This document shows positions 49,425 to 58,799 of a stretch of 64,000 nt of DNA, piece by piece. The stretch is taken from the NCBI RefSeq assembly GCF_003217155.1, contig NZ_QJSU01000009.1, positions 1-64,000 on the forward strand, given 5' to 3'. Every line of letters starts with the position of its first letter. Position 1 is the first letter of the stretch. The position numbers and the translations under genes are program-made. Source of the stretch: Psychrobacter fozii. Lineage in GTDB: Bacteria; Pseudomonadota; Gammaproteobacteria; Pseudomonadales; Moraxellaceae. The notes beneath the pieces are model-generated. The model made no database searches. It was given only the letters and a program-made list of their open reading frames with translations, and had not been told where the DNA came from.

Positions 49425-49462
49425 TAAAAAAGCCCAAGACACTTGTCTTGGGCTTTTTTTAG
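49425..49462 (-). terminator. Terminator of the AGCS symporter gene (bidirectional)
   Basis: AAGCCCAAGACA and TGTCTTGGGCTT pair perfectly around a short CTT loop. Six A precede and seven T follow, so it can act in both directions; the nearest gene end is the leftward symporter 43 bp away. Confidence 0.92.
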
Positions 49463-49504
49463 AGGCTTAAAGAACCACTACTTTAAAGAGTTTCAGTAAA
49501 GGTA

Positions 49505-51064
49505 TTACTTAGCTTCTTTGTTGAGTGGATTTGCAGCCAATCTTTGTTGCTCTTCTGCATGACGCTCTTCCCAATAAGTCGCATTCTTGATACCAAATTT
49601 CTTAGGATCAAACACGAATCGTTTGGCAGTAGTGCCGCCACCAGCTTTGAGCTGTGCTTCGTAATCTCGTAAGATATCGATAGCAGGGCGTGCGACAAAG
49701 AAGATCACGATGATACCAACGATGTTCAACCAAGCCATCAGGCCAACACCAACGTCGCCAAGTCCCCAGATATATCCAGAGCTGTTTAGTGCGCCATAAG
49801 CAACCATAAACATGATGATAAGCTTAACAACGAACTGACCCGCTTTACTAGCGCCTTTGCCCATAGAGCGGGTAAGGTACGAGATGTTGACTTCAGCGAT
49901 GTAGTAGTACGCCAAGATAGTCGTAAAGGCAAAGAAGAATACAGCGATGGCAATGAAAGTATTACCAAAAGTACCGTAGACTGATTCCATCGCCATTTGG
50001 GTGAATGAAGGAGAGTTAATCTCGATATTTGCCGCTACGTTTTGGACTAAGAACTGACCTTCAGGTAGTGTACCTTGGATATTGTACATGCCTGTAGACA
50101 AAATCATGAAGGCAGTCGCAGAACAAACAAGTAAGGTATCAACATAAACTGAGAATGCTTGTACCAAACCCTGCTGTGCAGGATGATCAACCGCAGCAGC
50201 TGCGGCAGCGTGAGGACCTGTACCTTGGCCAGCTTCGTTTGAGTAAATACCGCGCTTCACACCCCAACCGATAGCAGCACCAAAGCCTGCTTGAGCAGTA
50301 AATGCATCACCAATGATTGAACCAAATATGTGAGGGATCATGCTGAAGTTAGAGAACATGATAAGTAGGGCTAAGATAATATAACCTACTGCCATAAATG
50401 GTACAGCGTATTCAGTAAAGGTCGCAATACGTTTGATACCACCAAAAATGATAAATCCTAATACCACTAAGATAATACCAAGGGCGATAATACGAGTTGT
50501 GCCAGTTTCGATACCCATGAAGTTCATGACTGAACCTTCACCGGCGACCTGAGCCACAGCATTGATAACACCGTTCGCCTGTACACCAGGTAAGAAGATA
50601 CCACAAGAAACGATAGAAGCAATGGCGAATAAAATACCATACCACTTTTGCCCAAGCGCACGCTCGAAGTAGTAAGCAGGGCCACCGCGGTATTCACCCG
50701 TGACAACATCGCGCTCTTTATAAATCTGACCCAAGGTAGATTCAACATAAGCGGTTGAAGCGCCTAAGAAGGCCACAACCCACATCCAGAATACGGCACC
50801 TGGACCACCAAAACCAATGGCAGCAGCAACACCAGCGATGTTACCCATACCTACACGACCGGCTAGAGAAACAGCTAATGCCTGAAATGATGAGATACCG
50901 TCATTATCAGGTTTGCCCTTAAACAGCAATCTAATCATTTCACCGAATAGGCGGACTTGTACAAAACGCGTTAAGATGGAATAAAACAGACCCGCACCTA
51001 AGCACAGATAGATCAGCGCAGGGCTCCAGATAATTCCGTTTACTAAGTTAACTAAACCTTCCAT
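49505..51064 (-). CDS. Alanine/glycine:cation symporter (AGCS family)
   Basis: This 519-residue membrane transporter has about eleven hydrophobic segments. Family signatures are clear: GAGLFYSILTRFVQVRLFGE, the GRVGMGNIAGVAAAIGFGGP block, YKERDVVTGEYRGGPAYYFE, WGVKRGIYSNEAGQGTGPHA and TTILAYYYIAEVN. Such proteins import alanine or glycine with sodium. The C-terminal 50 residues are cytoplasmic and charged. It is monocistronic with its own terminator and a very long (1.1 kb) upstream region. Which amino acid it prefers cannot be told from sequence. Confidence 0.94.
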   Translation of the reverse strand: MEGLVNLVNGIIWSPALIYLCLGAGLFYSILTRFVQVRLFGEMIRLLFKGKPDNDGISSFQALAVSLAGRVGMGNIAGVAAAIGFGGPGAVFWMWVVAFLGASTAYVESTLGQIYKERDVVTGEYRGGPAYYFERALGQKWYGILFAIASIVSCGIFLPGVQANGVINAVAQVAGEGSVMNFMGIETGTTRIIALGIILVVLGFIIFGGIKRIATFTEYAVPFMAVGYIILALLIMFSNFSMIPHIFGSIIGDAFTAQAGFGAAIGWGVKRGIYSNEAGQGTGPHAAAAAAVDHPAQQGLVQAFSVYVDTLLVCSATAFMILSTGMYNIQGTLPEGQFLVQNVAANIEINSPSFTQMAMESVYGTFGNTFIAIAVFFFAFTTILAYYYIAEVNISYLTRSMGKGASKAGQFVVKLIIMFMVAYGALNSSGYIWGLGDVGVGLMAWLNIVGIIVIFFVARPAIDILRDYEAQLKAGGGTTAKRFVFDPKKFGIKNATYWEERHAEEQQRLAANPLNKEAK

Positions 51065-52158
51065 ATTTATATTCCTAGTACTGTCTCAAAGTGGCTCTGT
51101 ATGCTAGGAGTAAGCTAACTGGTTAACTTACTTATTTAAGTTAAGCAGTTAAATTAGCTACATCGACTCATGCATATTACTTGAGTCTCATACGTGCTTG
51201 GCCACTAAGAATGGACTGTAGTTTTCTGTGTTTATCCGCGTATATTAATAGCAATATTGACCGTTTATATAGTGCTTGCTATTGACAATATTAGTATCAA
51301 CGGATAAAACAGGCAGTTATATAATTAAATACTTATCGTAGTGACAGTATTCAATTTGCTATGAGCCGTTCCGATTGACTACACTATTGGCATGGCTGAT
51401 TAAGTTTAGCGAGTAACTATCTATAACCACTTACTATAACTACTTAGCTAGTAGTTAACTGATATTTAAATAGAAATCAGAAATTCGCTAATACTAATCA
51501 TACTATAAGTCCACTACCAAATGTATTCAAACCGTACGGCTACGTAACTGCAATTTGCCATATTTTTGTACCAATTACTAGAATTTTCTTTTTATATAAC
51601 TATATATATGTATATTTGATGAGTTGAATACAGTCATAAATAAGCATAAAACATCATATGTTTCGTCATTCTGTAAATCTCAAATTTCGGTACACCGATA
51701 TACTGATGAATTGTAAATAAATAGCCTCTGTGACGGGCTATAAAACCCACAGGAAAGCAAAGGGTAAGCTCGTAGAAATGTTAGATTTTTGGTGGTGTTT
51801 GAGGGATGCTTGCTAGGTGCTATCGTTCGATAATCAGTAAGAGAAGCAAACGAGCGAAAACATATGGCGGTTGTGTTTTGGTAATCATGAATTGTAAAAG
51901 TACCGTGATGGCATCATCATTGTTAGCATACTTTGCAAATGACGATATGACACTTTATAGATAGAGGTGTATAAGTAGGGGTATGATAACGACTACGCTA
52001 GCAATGCCCTTATCAGTCTTTGTAAGGTTATATAAGCAATATAGAGCTGTGTAAGCATTAAAAATCAGTATCCAAAAATTATGAATAAGTACTCAAAAAT
52101 TATTAAAAAAACGTGTTACTAAGTATTTTGTTATTTACCATTATTAGGAGAAACAACG
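51065..52158. other. Large divergent intergenic region (1.1 kb)
   Basis: No ORF with coding character was found in this 1094-bp stretch between the symporter and lemA. It has an imperfect dyad at about 51111-51165 (GCTAACTGGTTAACTTAC against GTTAAGCAGTTAAATTAGC), close to the symporter start, which could be an operator. It also has a small hairpin (CTGTGACGG to CCCACAG) at about 51727-51751 followed by GAAAGCAAAGGGTAAGCTCG. No copy of the 107-bp repeat was seen. A non-coding RNA is possible but not shown. Confidence 0.45.
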
Positions 52159-52791
52159 ATGAAGCGTCAATCAATTGTAAAACCCATTATGTTGGCAGCC
52201 GTATTAGCGACTTCTACCGTTGGTCTAAGTGGCTGTGGCTATAACAACCTGCAGGCGCAAGATGAGCAAGTGACAGCATCGTGGTCAGAAGTGGTCAACC
52301 AATACCAGCGCCGTGCTGATTTGGTGCCAAACCTAGTCAAAGTGGTACAGCAGTATGCTGAGCAAGAGCAAGAAGTATTCACTCAGGTGGCAGAAGCTCG
52401 CTCGCGTGCTGGTGGTATCACGGTAACGGCAGAAGTGCTCAATGATCCAGAAGCGATGGAGCGTTATGCTGCTGCGCAAGAACAAATGACTGGTGCGCTA
52501 TCACGTCTAATGGCCGTGTCTGAGCGATATCCTGAGCTCAAATCAGATGCGCTGTTCCAAGATTTGCAAGCTCAGCTAGAAGGCACTGAAAACCGTATTA
52601 CGGTCGCGCGTAACCGTTATATTCAAGAAGTACAATCGTATAATACGACGGTGCGCCAGTTCCCAACCAATATCACTGCCAAAGTATTTGGTATGGATAC
52701 CAAGTCAAACTTTAGCGTGGCGAATGAAGAAGCTATCTCAACGGCACCGACTGTTGATTTTGGTGATGACGATGCAGCGAGTGCTCAATAA
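52159..52791 (+). CDS. lemA: LemA family protein
   Basis: This 210-residue protein has a lipoprotein-type N-terminus (VGLSGCGYNNLQ, Cys at about 26), then the LemA helical bundle with the family patterns ASWSEVVNQYQRRADLVPNL, VAEARSRAG, YPELKSDALFQDLQAQLEGT and a TENRITVARNRY stretch. Function is unknown, but LemA is regularly encoded with TPM-domain proteins, as here. GGAG precedes the ATG by nine bases. A 107-bp repeat separates it from the next gene. Confidence 0.93.
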   Translation: MKRQSIVKPIMLAAVLATSTVGLSGCGYNNLQAQDEQVTASWSEVVNQYQRRADLVPNLVKVVQQYAEQEQEVFTQVAEARSRAGGITVTAEVLNDPEAMERYAAAQEQMTGALSRLMAVSERYPELKSDALFQDLQAQLEGTENRITVARNRYIQEVQSYNTTVRQFPTNITAKVFGMDTKSNFSVANEEAISTAPTVDFGDDDAASAQ

Positions 52792-52900
52792 AGCACATTG
52801 AATAAAGCTATCGATAGAGCCGTATTAGCGTCTCTATTCGTTTAGAGTAGTCAGCCAGATTTATTTTAAAGGTATTGATAAGTATGAATACCTATCAATT

Positions 52901-53008
52901 TATAGTTAGTTAAAGGTAGTTTGGATATAGAACAGGCGAGTAACAGTACTACAGATGATAGACTGAGCGCGCCTGACGCCATATCCAATTTATATAGAAT
53001 TGACTATA
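52901..53008. repeat. MITE-like intergenic repeat, copy 9
   Basis: 108 bp from TATAGTTAGTTAAAGGTAGT to GAATTGACTATA. It contains GAGTAACAGTACTACAGATG and CCTGACGCCATATCC of the second subtype. It lies between lemA and the TPM gene. Confidence 0.8.
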
Positions 53009-53040
53009 GTACAGATGTCATTTGAGGTGGTATAGATTAG

Positions 53041-54198
53041 ATGAATCATTCAAAAGCAATCTTATCAGTATTACTGCTCACACTCAGCGTCAGTAGTGCG
53101 CCTAACGATACAGTTGCCGCGACCAATAGTACGTCGAGCTTGCAAGATCGTAGTGTCGAAGATTTGGTGGCACTTGCCAAGGCAGGTGAGTCCAATGAAG
53201 CCATCAACGATGCCGTGTTGGGTAATGACGCTATCAATGATGCCGTCCTTGGCAACGAGGCGATTAATCCTAATGTGGCTAATGATGAAGCGGCATCAAG
53301 CTCGCAGCCAACCGCTCAAGCACCAATACAGTCAAGTGCAGAGAGTGTCGATGCTGATAAGCTGATACTGAACTCGCCCGTGGTTGACCAAGCCAATATC
53401 TTAAACCCGCAAGAAAAACAGCGGTTAGAAGCACAGCTTAGAAGTATTTATCAGCAAGGTTTTGCCCAAGCCGCAGTGGTGATCGTGCCTACCACGAATG
53501 GTGTGCCAATATTTGATTATGCATTAGAAGTGGCTGAAAAATGGCAGCTAGGTAATGAAGATATCGATGATGGCTTACTGATGGTGGTCGCTGTTAATGA
53601 CCGTGACATGTATATTTTGACGGGTTACGGACTAGAAGGTGTATTACCAGACGCTGCGGTCAGCCGGATTATTCGTGAAGATATCACGCCGTTGTTTAAG
53701 CAAAATAACTATGGTGCTGGGATACTGGCAGGTGTTGGGGCGTTAAAGGCGCGCCTGACTGCCGATCCTGAGGTCTTGGCTCGTGCTGATGCGCAAGCAG
53801 CCGAACGTAGTACACAGCAGGGATCTGACGAAGTGCCGTCGCCTATTTTCTTATTTATCATGGCGATGATATTCGGTAGTTTTATTACTAATATCTTTGG
53901 TCGTGTGTTTGGCTCTATCTTAACGACGGGCGGTTTCTTTGCTGGCTCACTCGCATTGGGTGGTGGCTTTTTCATGACTGTGATTATGGCAATATTTTTA
54001 TGGCTATTTTTGATTTCACGTGGTGGCGGTGGCGGTAAAGGTGGCTCTGGTGGTGGTCGTAAACGCGGTGGCATGATATTCCTGCCTGGCATGGGCGGTG
54101 GTAGTAGCGGCGGCTTTGGCGGTGGTGGTTTCGGTGGCGGCGGCTTTGGCGGCGGCGGTGGTGGATTTGGCGGCGGCGGTGCTGGCGGATCATGGTAG
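53041..54198 (+). CDS. TPM-domain membrane protein (YgcG-like)
   Basis: This 385-residue protein has a signal peptide (about 1-27) and a low-complexity linker that includes a near-perfect 10-residue repeat (NEAINDAVLG, NDAINDAVLG). The TPM domain (about 112-260) contains VVDQANILNPQEKQRLEAQL and YILTGYGLEGVLPDAAVSRI. Two membrane segments (about 280-330) and a Gly-rich tail of F-G-G-G repeats ending GAGGSW follow. The TPM fold occurs in photosystem II repair proteins and bacterial envelope proteins. It is the second gene of a LemA-TPM-TPM cluster, and the third gene starts 74 bp later. Confidence 0.92.
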   Translation: MNHSKAILSVLLLTLSVSSAPNDTVAATNSTSSLQDRSVEDLVALAKAGESNEAINDAVLGNDAINDAVLGNEAINPNVANDEAASSSQPTAQAPIQSSAESVDADKLILNSPVVDQANILNPQEKQRLEAQLRSIYQQGFAQAAVVIVPTTNGVPIFDYALEVAEKWQLGNEDIDDGLLMVVAVNDRDMYILTGYGLEGVLPDAAVSRIIREDITPLFKQNNYGAGILAGVGALKARLTADPEVLARADAQAAERSTQQGSDEVPSPIFLFIMAMIFGSFITNIFGRVFGSILTTGGFFAGSLALGGGFFMTVIMAIFLWLFLISRGGGGGKGGSGGGRKRGGMIFLPGMGGGSSGGFGGGGFGGGGFGGGGGGFGGGGAGGSW

Positions 54199-54272
54199 AC
54201 GCTGGCTAGAACTCTTGATAAGAACAGATACTAACACCCCATTAGCAATGACGTACTTGAGGAAATAATATA

Positions 54273-54797
54273 ATGGCAGAAAACAACACTTCAAATCCCA
54301 GTTTTGCCCGCTGGTGGCGTCAAGTTTTGTTTGTCCCTCTCTTGCATAGTAAGTGGCTAACAGAAGAGGCCAAAGCTCGTCTTACAGAAAAGGTAACACA
54401 AGCAGAGCGTGGGCATCGCGGTGAGGTATTTTTGATTGTCGAAAACCATCTGCCTATTCAAGACGCTTATCATGTTGGCTGCCGCGCACGTGCGATTGAT
54501 TTGTTTAGTGAGTATCGCGTCTGGGATACTGAAGAAAATACAGGTGTTTTAATCTATGTCAATGTTTGCGAGCATCAGCTAGAGATCGTTGCGGATCGTG
54601 GTATTAGTGCTCACGTCAGTCCAACTGTCTGGCGCGCGATGTGCGACAAAGCAGTGTCAGGTATTGCCAATCAAAAAACAGAAGAAAGTCTGGCTGAATT
54701 ATTGGATGAAGTGGGGCAGGTAATGCGCCAGTATTATCATCTTGAGCATGATCCAGCGGGTAACGAGTTGTCTGATACGGTGGTGTTTTTAAAGTGA
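54273..54797 (+). CDS. TPM-domain protein (soluble)
   Basis: This 174-residue protein has no membrane segment apart from a weak hydrophobic patch near residue 17. The TPM domain covers about 25-165, with EVFLIVENHLPIQDAYHVGC, TGVLIYVNVCEHQLEIVADR and GISAHVSP. GAGGAAA sits 12 bases before the ATG. It completes the lemA cluster and probably acts with the membrane TPM protein; the activity is unknown. Confidence 0.88.
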   Translation: MAENNTSNPSFARWWRQVLFVPLLHSKWLTEEAKARLTEKVTQAERGHRGEVFLIVENHLPIQDAYHVGCRARAIDLFSEYRVWDTEENTGVLIYVNVCEHQLEIVADRGISAHVSPTVWRAMCDKAVSGIANQKTEESLAELLDEVGQVMRQYYHLEHDPAGNELSDTVVFLK

Positions 54798-54989
54798 TGT
54801 TCATCATCGTATCTGATAGCCGTTGTTTTAGATTTTATCGCTTCTCTATGGTTTCAGCCTCAATTGAAATATAATAGCGTTTCTAGAAAGAGAGAGATTG
54901 AGATATAACTTAACCATATATACAAATATCGCATTTATAAAAACCTTTCTCGATAACACCCTAATATGAAAAGTCACTACTGGAACACT

Positions 54990-55988
54990 ATGATTGATTT
55001 AATACAGAAACTACCGAAAGCTGAACTGCACTTACATATCGAAGGCTCATTAGAGCCTGAGCTGATGTTTAGATTGGCAAAAAAAAACCAGATAGAGATT
55101 CCGTATAAAGACATAGAAGACGTGCGTAACGCCTATAACTTCACTAATCTGCAAACATTTTTGGATATCTATTATGCAGGTGCAAACGTCCTTATCACCA
55201 AAGATGATTTCTATGATTTAACGTGGGAATACATTCTTAAGTGTGTTGAAGACAATGTCATTCACACAGAGATATTCTTTGATCCACAAACCCATACCGA
55301 AAGAGGCGTGCCTTTTGAAGCGGTAATTACGGGCATCAAAGAAGCACTCGCGGATGCCAAGGAAAAATACGGCATCACTTCTTGCATTATCATGTGTTTT
55401 TTAAGACATTTATCACAAGAAGAAGCTTTTAAAACGCTAGAAGAAGCAATGGCTTTCAAAGATGACATTATCGGTGTTGGTCTTGATTCTTCAGAATTGG
55501 GCAACCCTCCTTCAAAGTTCAAAGATGTCTTTAAAACGGCAGAAGAAGCGGGCTTTAAATTGGTCGCACACGCTGGTGAAGAGGCTGATTTTTCTTATAT
55601 CTACGAAGCATTGGATTTATTGAACATTAATAGAATAGATCATGGCGTGCAGTCTATAAAAAGCCCAGAGCTCATGCAAAGGCTTAAAGATGAGCAAATG
55701 CCACTGACCGTTTGCCCGAACTCTAATATCGAACTCAAGGTTTTTGGGAATTATAAAGAACACAATATAAAAGAGCTGCTAGATTATGGTCTAAATATCA
55801 GTGTCAATTCTGATGATCCAGCGTATTTCAAAGGCTATATCAATCAGAATTTTATAAATATCTGTGAAAACCTGCCGTTAACAGAAGACGATATCGTTAC
55901 TTTAGTAAAGAATTCATTTAGATCGTCGTTTATAGATGATGAATTAAAAGCCACATATCTAGCGAAAGTAGATCTAGCACTACAGTAA
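54990..55988 (+). CDS. Adenine deaminase (adenosine deaminase superfamily, type 2)
   Basis: This 332-residue amidohydrolase deaminates a purine. The zinc ligands are in AELHLHIEGSLEPELM (HxH), VAHAGEEADF and VNSDDPAYF. The sequence IFFDPQTHTERGVPFEAV and the FLDIYYAGANVL segment match the adenine-specific branch (adenine to hypoxanthine) and not classical adenosine deaminase. The ATG at 54990 gives the family start MIDLIQKLPKAELHLH and has GGA eight bases upstream; an ATG at 54966 would add eight residues. It works in purine salvage in the cytoplasm. Monocistronic, with a terminator 28 bp after the stop. Confidence 0.9.
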   Translation: MIDLIQKLPKAELHLHIEGSLEPELMFRLAKKNQIEIPYKDIEDVRNAYNFTNLQTFLDIYYAGANVLITKDDFYDLTWEYILKCVEDNVIHTEIFFDPQTHTERGVPFEAVITGIKEALADAKEKYGITSCIIMCFLRHLSQEEAFKTLEEAMAFKDDIIGVGLDSSELGNPPSKFKDVFKTAEEAGFKLVAHAGEEADFSYIYEALDLLNINRIDHGVQSIKSPELMQRLKDEQMPLTVCPNSNIELKVFGNYKEHNIKELLDYGLNISVNSDDPAYFKGYINQNFINICENLPLTEDDIVTLVKNSFRSSFIDDELKATYLAKVDLALQ

Positions 55989-56015
55989 ATCCAATATGAT
56001 TAGGTTTTAATATCC

Positions 56016-56053
56016 AAGGCTTAACGGTTTATATAAATCGTTAAGCCTTTTTT
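56016..56053 (+). terminator. Terminator of the adenine deaminase gene
   Basis: AAGGCTTAACG pairs with CGTTAAGCCTT across a 12-nt AT-rich loop and is followed by a T run. Confidence 0.92.
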
Positions 56054-56148
56054 ATTATGATATTGGAGCGCCGTCAACGAAACAATCAAGAGAGATAATA
56101 CTGAGTTGCACCTTATATCGGACATCAGTATCTGTCATATCATTACGG

Positions 56149-56949
56149 CTATAGTGAAGTAATCTCTTGTATTAATAGTGGCAGAATGATTCCCGCTTTT
56201 TCTGCTAAGGTTATATCAACGAGTGTATTCGGTGTCGGGTCTGGGTTTATCTCGATAACTTTAGCGCCATTTTGTTTGGCTAGCTGCGACAGTCCAGCAG
56301 CGGGGTAGACAAGACTTGATGTGCCAATACTAATAAATACCTCGCAGTTAGTCGCAGCATTTTCAGCTGCTTGCCATTCATCTACAGGTAACGCTTCACC
56401 AAACCACACAATGTCTGGTCTGATATATCCATCGCAATGCTCACAGGTCATCAGCGTTTCATCAAAACTAAGCGCATTTTCGCCGCTATATGAGTTCCTT
56501 GCTTGGTTTGGGTAGGGCCTCTCGCATTGGCTACAACGATTGCACCACAGATTGCCATGTAAATGGGTAACGGTACTACTAGCTTGCTCGTGCAAGTCAT
56601 CGACGTTTTGGGTGATGAGTGTCACCTGCTGATTGGAGGACTGGGCATGATACTGCCATTGTGCCAAGGCATCGTGTGCAGGATTTGGCTTTTTGTCAGC
56701 GACCACTTGCCGACGCCATTGATACCATGACCATACCAGCTTTGGATCGCGGATGAACGCATCTGGCGTGGCCAAATCTTCTACGCCATAGTTTTCCCAT
56801 AGACCTGTTTGTTTGTCTCGAAACGTTGGGATACCGCTTTCTGCAGAAATGCCAGCCCCTGTCAAAACGCAAATACGCTGTTTCGATTTCAATAACTTGG
56901 TGGCAAGTTCTACTTCTGCTATTAACGCTGGTGATAATTCTGCTAACAT
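56149..56949 (-). CDS. NAD-dependent protein deacylase (SIR2 family)
   Basis: This 266-residue sirtuin removes acyl groups from lysines using NAD. The NAD motif GAGISAESGIPTFRD is at about 31-45, the NAD-ribose motif is TQNVDDLHE, and the catalytic His is in VTHLHGNLWC. Four zinc cysteines are in CNRC and CEHC. The Y-x-x-R pair of class III sirtuins, which favours succinyl- or malonyl-lysine, appears as WYQWRR. Class III (CobB/SIRT5-like) is thus likely. The gene is divergent from a small hypothetical gene only 23 bp away, so the promoters overlap. Confidence 0.92.
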   Translation of the reverse strand: MLAELSPALIAEVELATKLLKSKQRICVLTGAGISAESGIPTFRDKQTGLWENYGVEDLATPDAFIRDPKLVWSWYQWRRQVVADKKPNPAHDALAQWQYHAQSSNQQVTLITQNVDDLHEQASSTVTHLHGNLWCNRCSQCERPYPNQARNSYSGENALSFDETLMTCEHCDGYIRPDIVWFGEALPVDEWQAAENAATNCEVFISIGTSSLVYPAAGLSQLAKQNGAKVIEINPDPTPNTLVDITLAEKAGIILPLLIQEITSL

Positions 56950-56972
56950 GAGCCAACCCTTGCTAATGATGG

Positions 56973-57365
56973 ATGTCTTTTCTTATGATAGATGGAATTT
57001 GGTGGCTTGTCATACTGTTTGCCGTTATCGCAGTCTTATGGATGTTGGCAAAGGCGCGTGGTGCTAAAGCGGGCGAAAAACATAGCCACAAACACAGCCA
57101 CAAAATGAGTGCAAAGGCGAATAAACCTGTTAATGATAGCCTACAAAAAACCTCAGTATTATTGAAGCAGTATTTTCCTGATTATCGAGTAAACCGTAAG
57201 GCGAATCATTTATTGCTTAGCAAGCAAGACAAAAAAATTGCGATGATTACCATTGATAAAAAAATAGATGTTGGTCAACGTCGTTTGGGAGATGTTCCTG
57301 TGATTAACTATCACCGTGTACCCAGCCGCGCTCAGCTGACTGCTAACTTGCAAGACGCAGAGTGA
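56973..57365 (+). CDS. Hypothetical membrane-anchored basic protein
   Basis: I do not recognise this 130-residue protein. It has one N-terminal hydrophobic segment (GIWWLVILFAVIAVLWML, about 8-25), a Lys/His-rich linker (SHKHSHKMSAKANK) and a basic C-terminal domain of about 80 residues with the pattern LLLSKQDKKIAMITIDKKID. That short strand-turn-strand stretch could be a vestigial restriction-endonuclease-like fold, but the match is too weak to call. It is divergent from the sirtuin gene, and the ATG at 56985 is an alternative start. Confidence 0.6.
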   Translation: MSFLMIDGIWWLVILFAVIAVLWMLAKARGAKAGEKHSHKHSHKMSAKANKPVNDSLQKTSVLLKQYFPDYRVNRKANHLLLSKQDKKIAMITIDKKIDVGQRRLGDVPVINYHRVPSRAQLTANLQDAE

Positions 57366-57938
57366 TTTTACTATAGGTGAGAGATCGAGAAGCATATAGG
57401 CACAGAAAAGCCGCAAACATATTGATGTGTGTTTTTGATAAGTATGGGCAGTTTGGGGTAATACTAAAGAAGGGTGGAGCAAGGCTGGAACATAATGATT
57501 GGTGCGCTCGGCGGGAGTCAATCATATCGTGGTAAGCCTTTTCGGATAAGCTCTATCGTTTCTCGATAAATAATTTTAACAACAGATTTAACAACTTTTA
57601 ACTACCGCTATTTCTATTTTATCCAAACTGCCAATGGCGGATGGAATTAAATCATAAATGGATTTTAACATGCATTCAAGTGACATTGTGTCTTGTGATT
57701 ACTGTTCATCTTGATGATGAGCGTGTGATATTAGAAGGTGGTTATAATTTCAGTTGGTTTAAGCATCCGAAAATATTGAGTAATTGCTGGCAAGTAATTT
57801 GTTTTACTTAAAATTCAACTTTGGGCAAGTTTTTCGTTGTATGATTCTCTAGTATGCACAAAAACCTTAAATATCAATTCTAAACAGTTGCCGGAAATTT
57901 ACCAATCGTTTACAGTTGGGTAAATATTATCCTGGTGA
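57366..57938. other. Intergenic region before the accessory block
   Basis: 573 bp with no gene or repeat that I can support. It marks the transition from core genes (sirtuin, adenine deaminase) to the AT-rich accessory genes on the right. I see no tRNA or clear attachment-site duplication here. Confidence 0.45.
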
Positions 57939-57944
57939 ATGGTC

Positions 57945-58799
57945 ATGAAGCACTTAGCGATTGTTGGTTTAGTTCTGGCTCTTATTGGATGCGGCGGTGG
58001 CTATGATGATATTGATGCCATGAGAGACGCCACTACAGGCTCTACTAGCGTCGTCAATGGCAACAATGGCTCTAACAGTGACAATACCGCCAAATGCTAT
58101 GAACCTAATGTACTGAATACCACTGGGACACGTGTTATCGACGGTGATACGGTGGAGGTTACTCAAGTATCAGGACAAAGCGAGCGTGTACGCCTACTAG
58201 GTATTGATGCACCAGAGTCGGCACAAGAGTACGGAATAGAAAGCACTACAGCCTTATCGCAGTGTGTGAGCAAGGCAATTGTTACTATCGAGTGGACTGA
58301 AAGAGACAGGTATGATCGCCTGCTTGGTAAGGTCATTGCTAACAATGTGGACTGTAACCTCAATCAGTTGCAAGAAGGTGCAGCTTGGCACTATAAGGAA
58401 TATCAAAGCAGTCAGACACCTTACGACCGCATTGCATATGCCAACGCCGAGATTGTGGCGCGATCAAACGGTAGAGGCTTGTGGGCAAATAGATATCCTA
58501 TAAAACCATCAGACTATCGAAGCGGCAAAAATAGCTCTGACCTTAACTTTAACAATGAACGCTTGACATCAAAAGGTGCTAGCAAATGCTACAGTAAACC
58601 TAGTGCAGGTAATTCTGATGGTTCTGGTACCATTATTCCATTGCCACCTACTGGTGCCATCTGTAGCAACTTCATTAAGAAAACCTGTAGTCAGATAACA
58701 ACTTGTGTAGAGGCTCAACAGCAGCTTGCCTGCGGCAATATACAGATAGATGGTGATAAGGACGGTGTACCATGCGAATCGATATGCCCAGGTGGTTAG
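57945..58799 (+). CDS. Thermonuclease (SNase-like) lipoprotein with Excalibur domain
   Basis: This 284-residue secreted nuclease has a lipobox (LVLALIGCGGG, Cys at about 16) and a short linker. The staphylococcal nuclease domain (about 48-180) carries TRVIDGDTVEV, RLLGIDAPES and RDRYDRLLGKV, so the catalytic Arg, Asp and Arg are present. It ends with an Excalibur calcium-binding motif (about 240-284): CVEAQQQLACGN and DGDKDGVPCES with C at the close. It is predicted to cleave extracellular or periplasmic nucleic acid with calcium. The ATG at 57945 is preferred because GGTGA lies seven bases upstream; the ATG two codons earlier is also possible. It overlaps the next gene by 28 bp. Confidence 0.88.
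   Translation: MKHLAIVGLVLALIGCGGGYDDIDAMRDATTGSTSVVNGNNGSNSDNTAKCYEPNVLNTTGTRVIDGDTVEVTQVSGQSERVRLLGIDAPESAQEYGIESTTALSQCVSKAIVTIEWTERDRYDRLLGKVIANNVDCNLNQLQEGAAWHYKEYQSSQTPYDRIAYANAEIVARSNGRGLWANRYPIKPSDYRSGKNSSDLNFNNERLTSKGASKCYSKPSAGNSDGSGTIIPLPPTGAICSNFIKKTCSQITTCVEAQQQLACGNIQIDGDKDGVPCESICPGG

Larger units (their letters stand above)
48984..49504. other. Convergent intergenic region between the fasciclin gene and the symporter gene
   Basis: Two terminators lie at its ends (49024-49053 and 49425-49462). I see no gene or repeat in the roughly 370 bp between them. Confidence 0.6.

Noticed and set aside
51720..51790. Possible c-di-GMP or glycine riboswitch before lemA or the symporter
   Set aside because: Only a short hairpin and a GCAAAG word fit; the conserved core and second helix of either class are not there, and the nearest rightward gene is 370 bp away.
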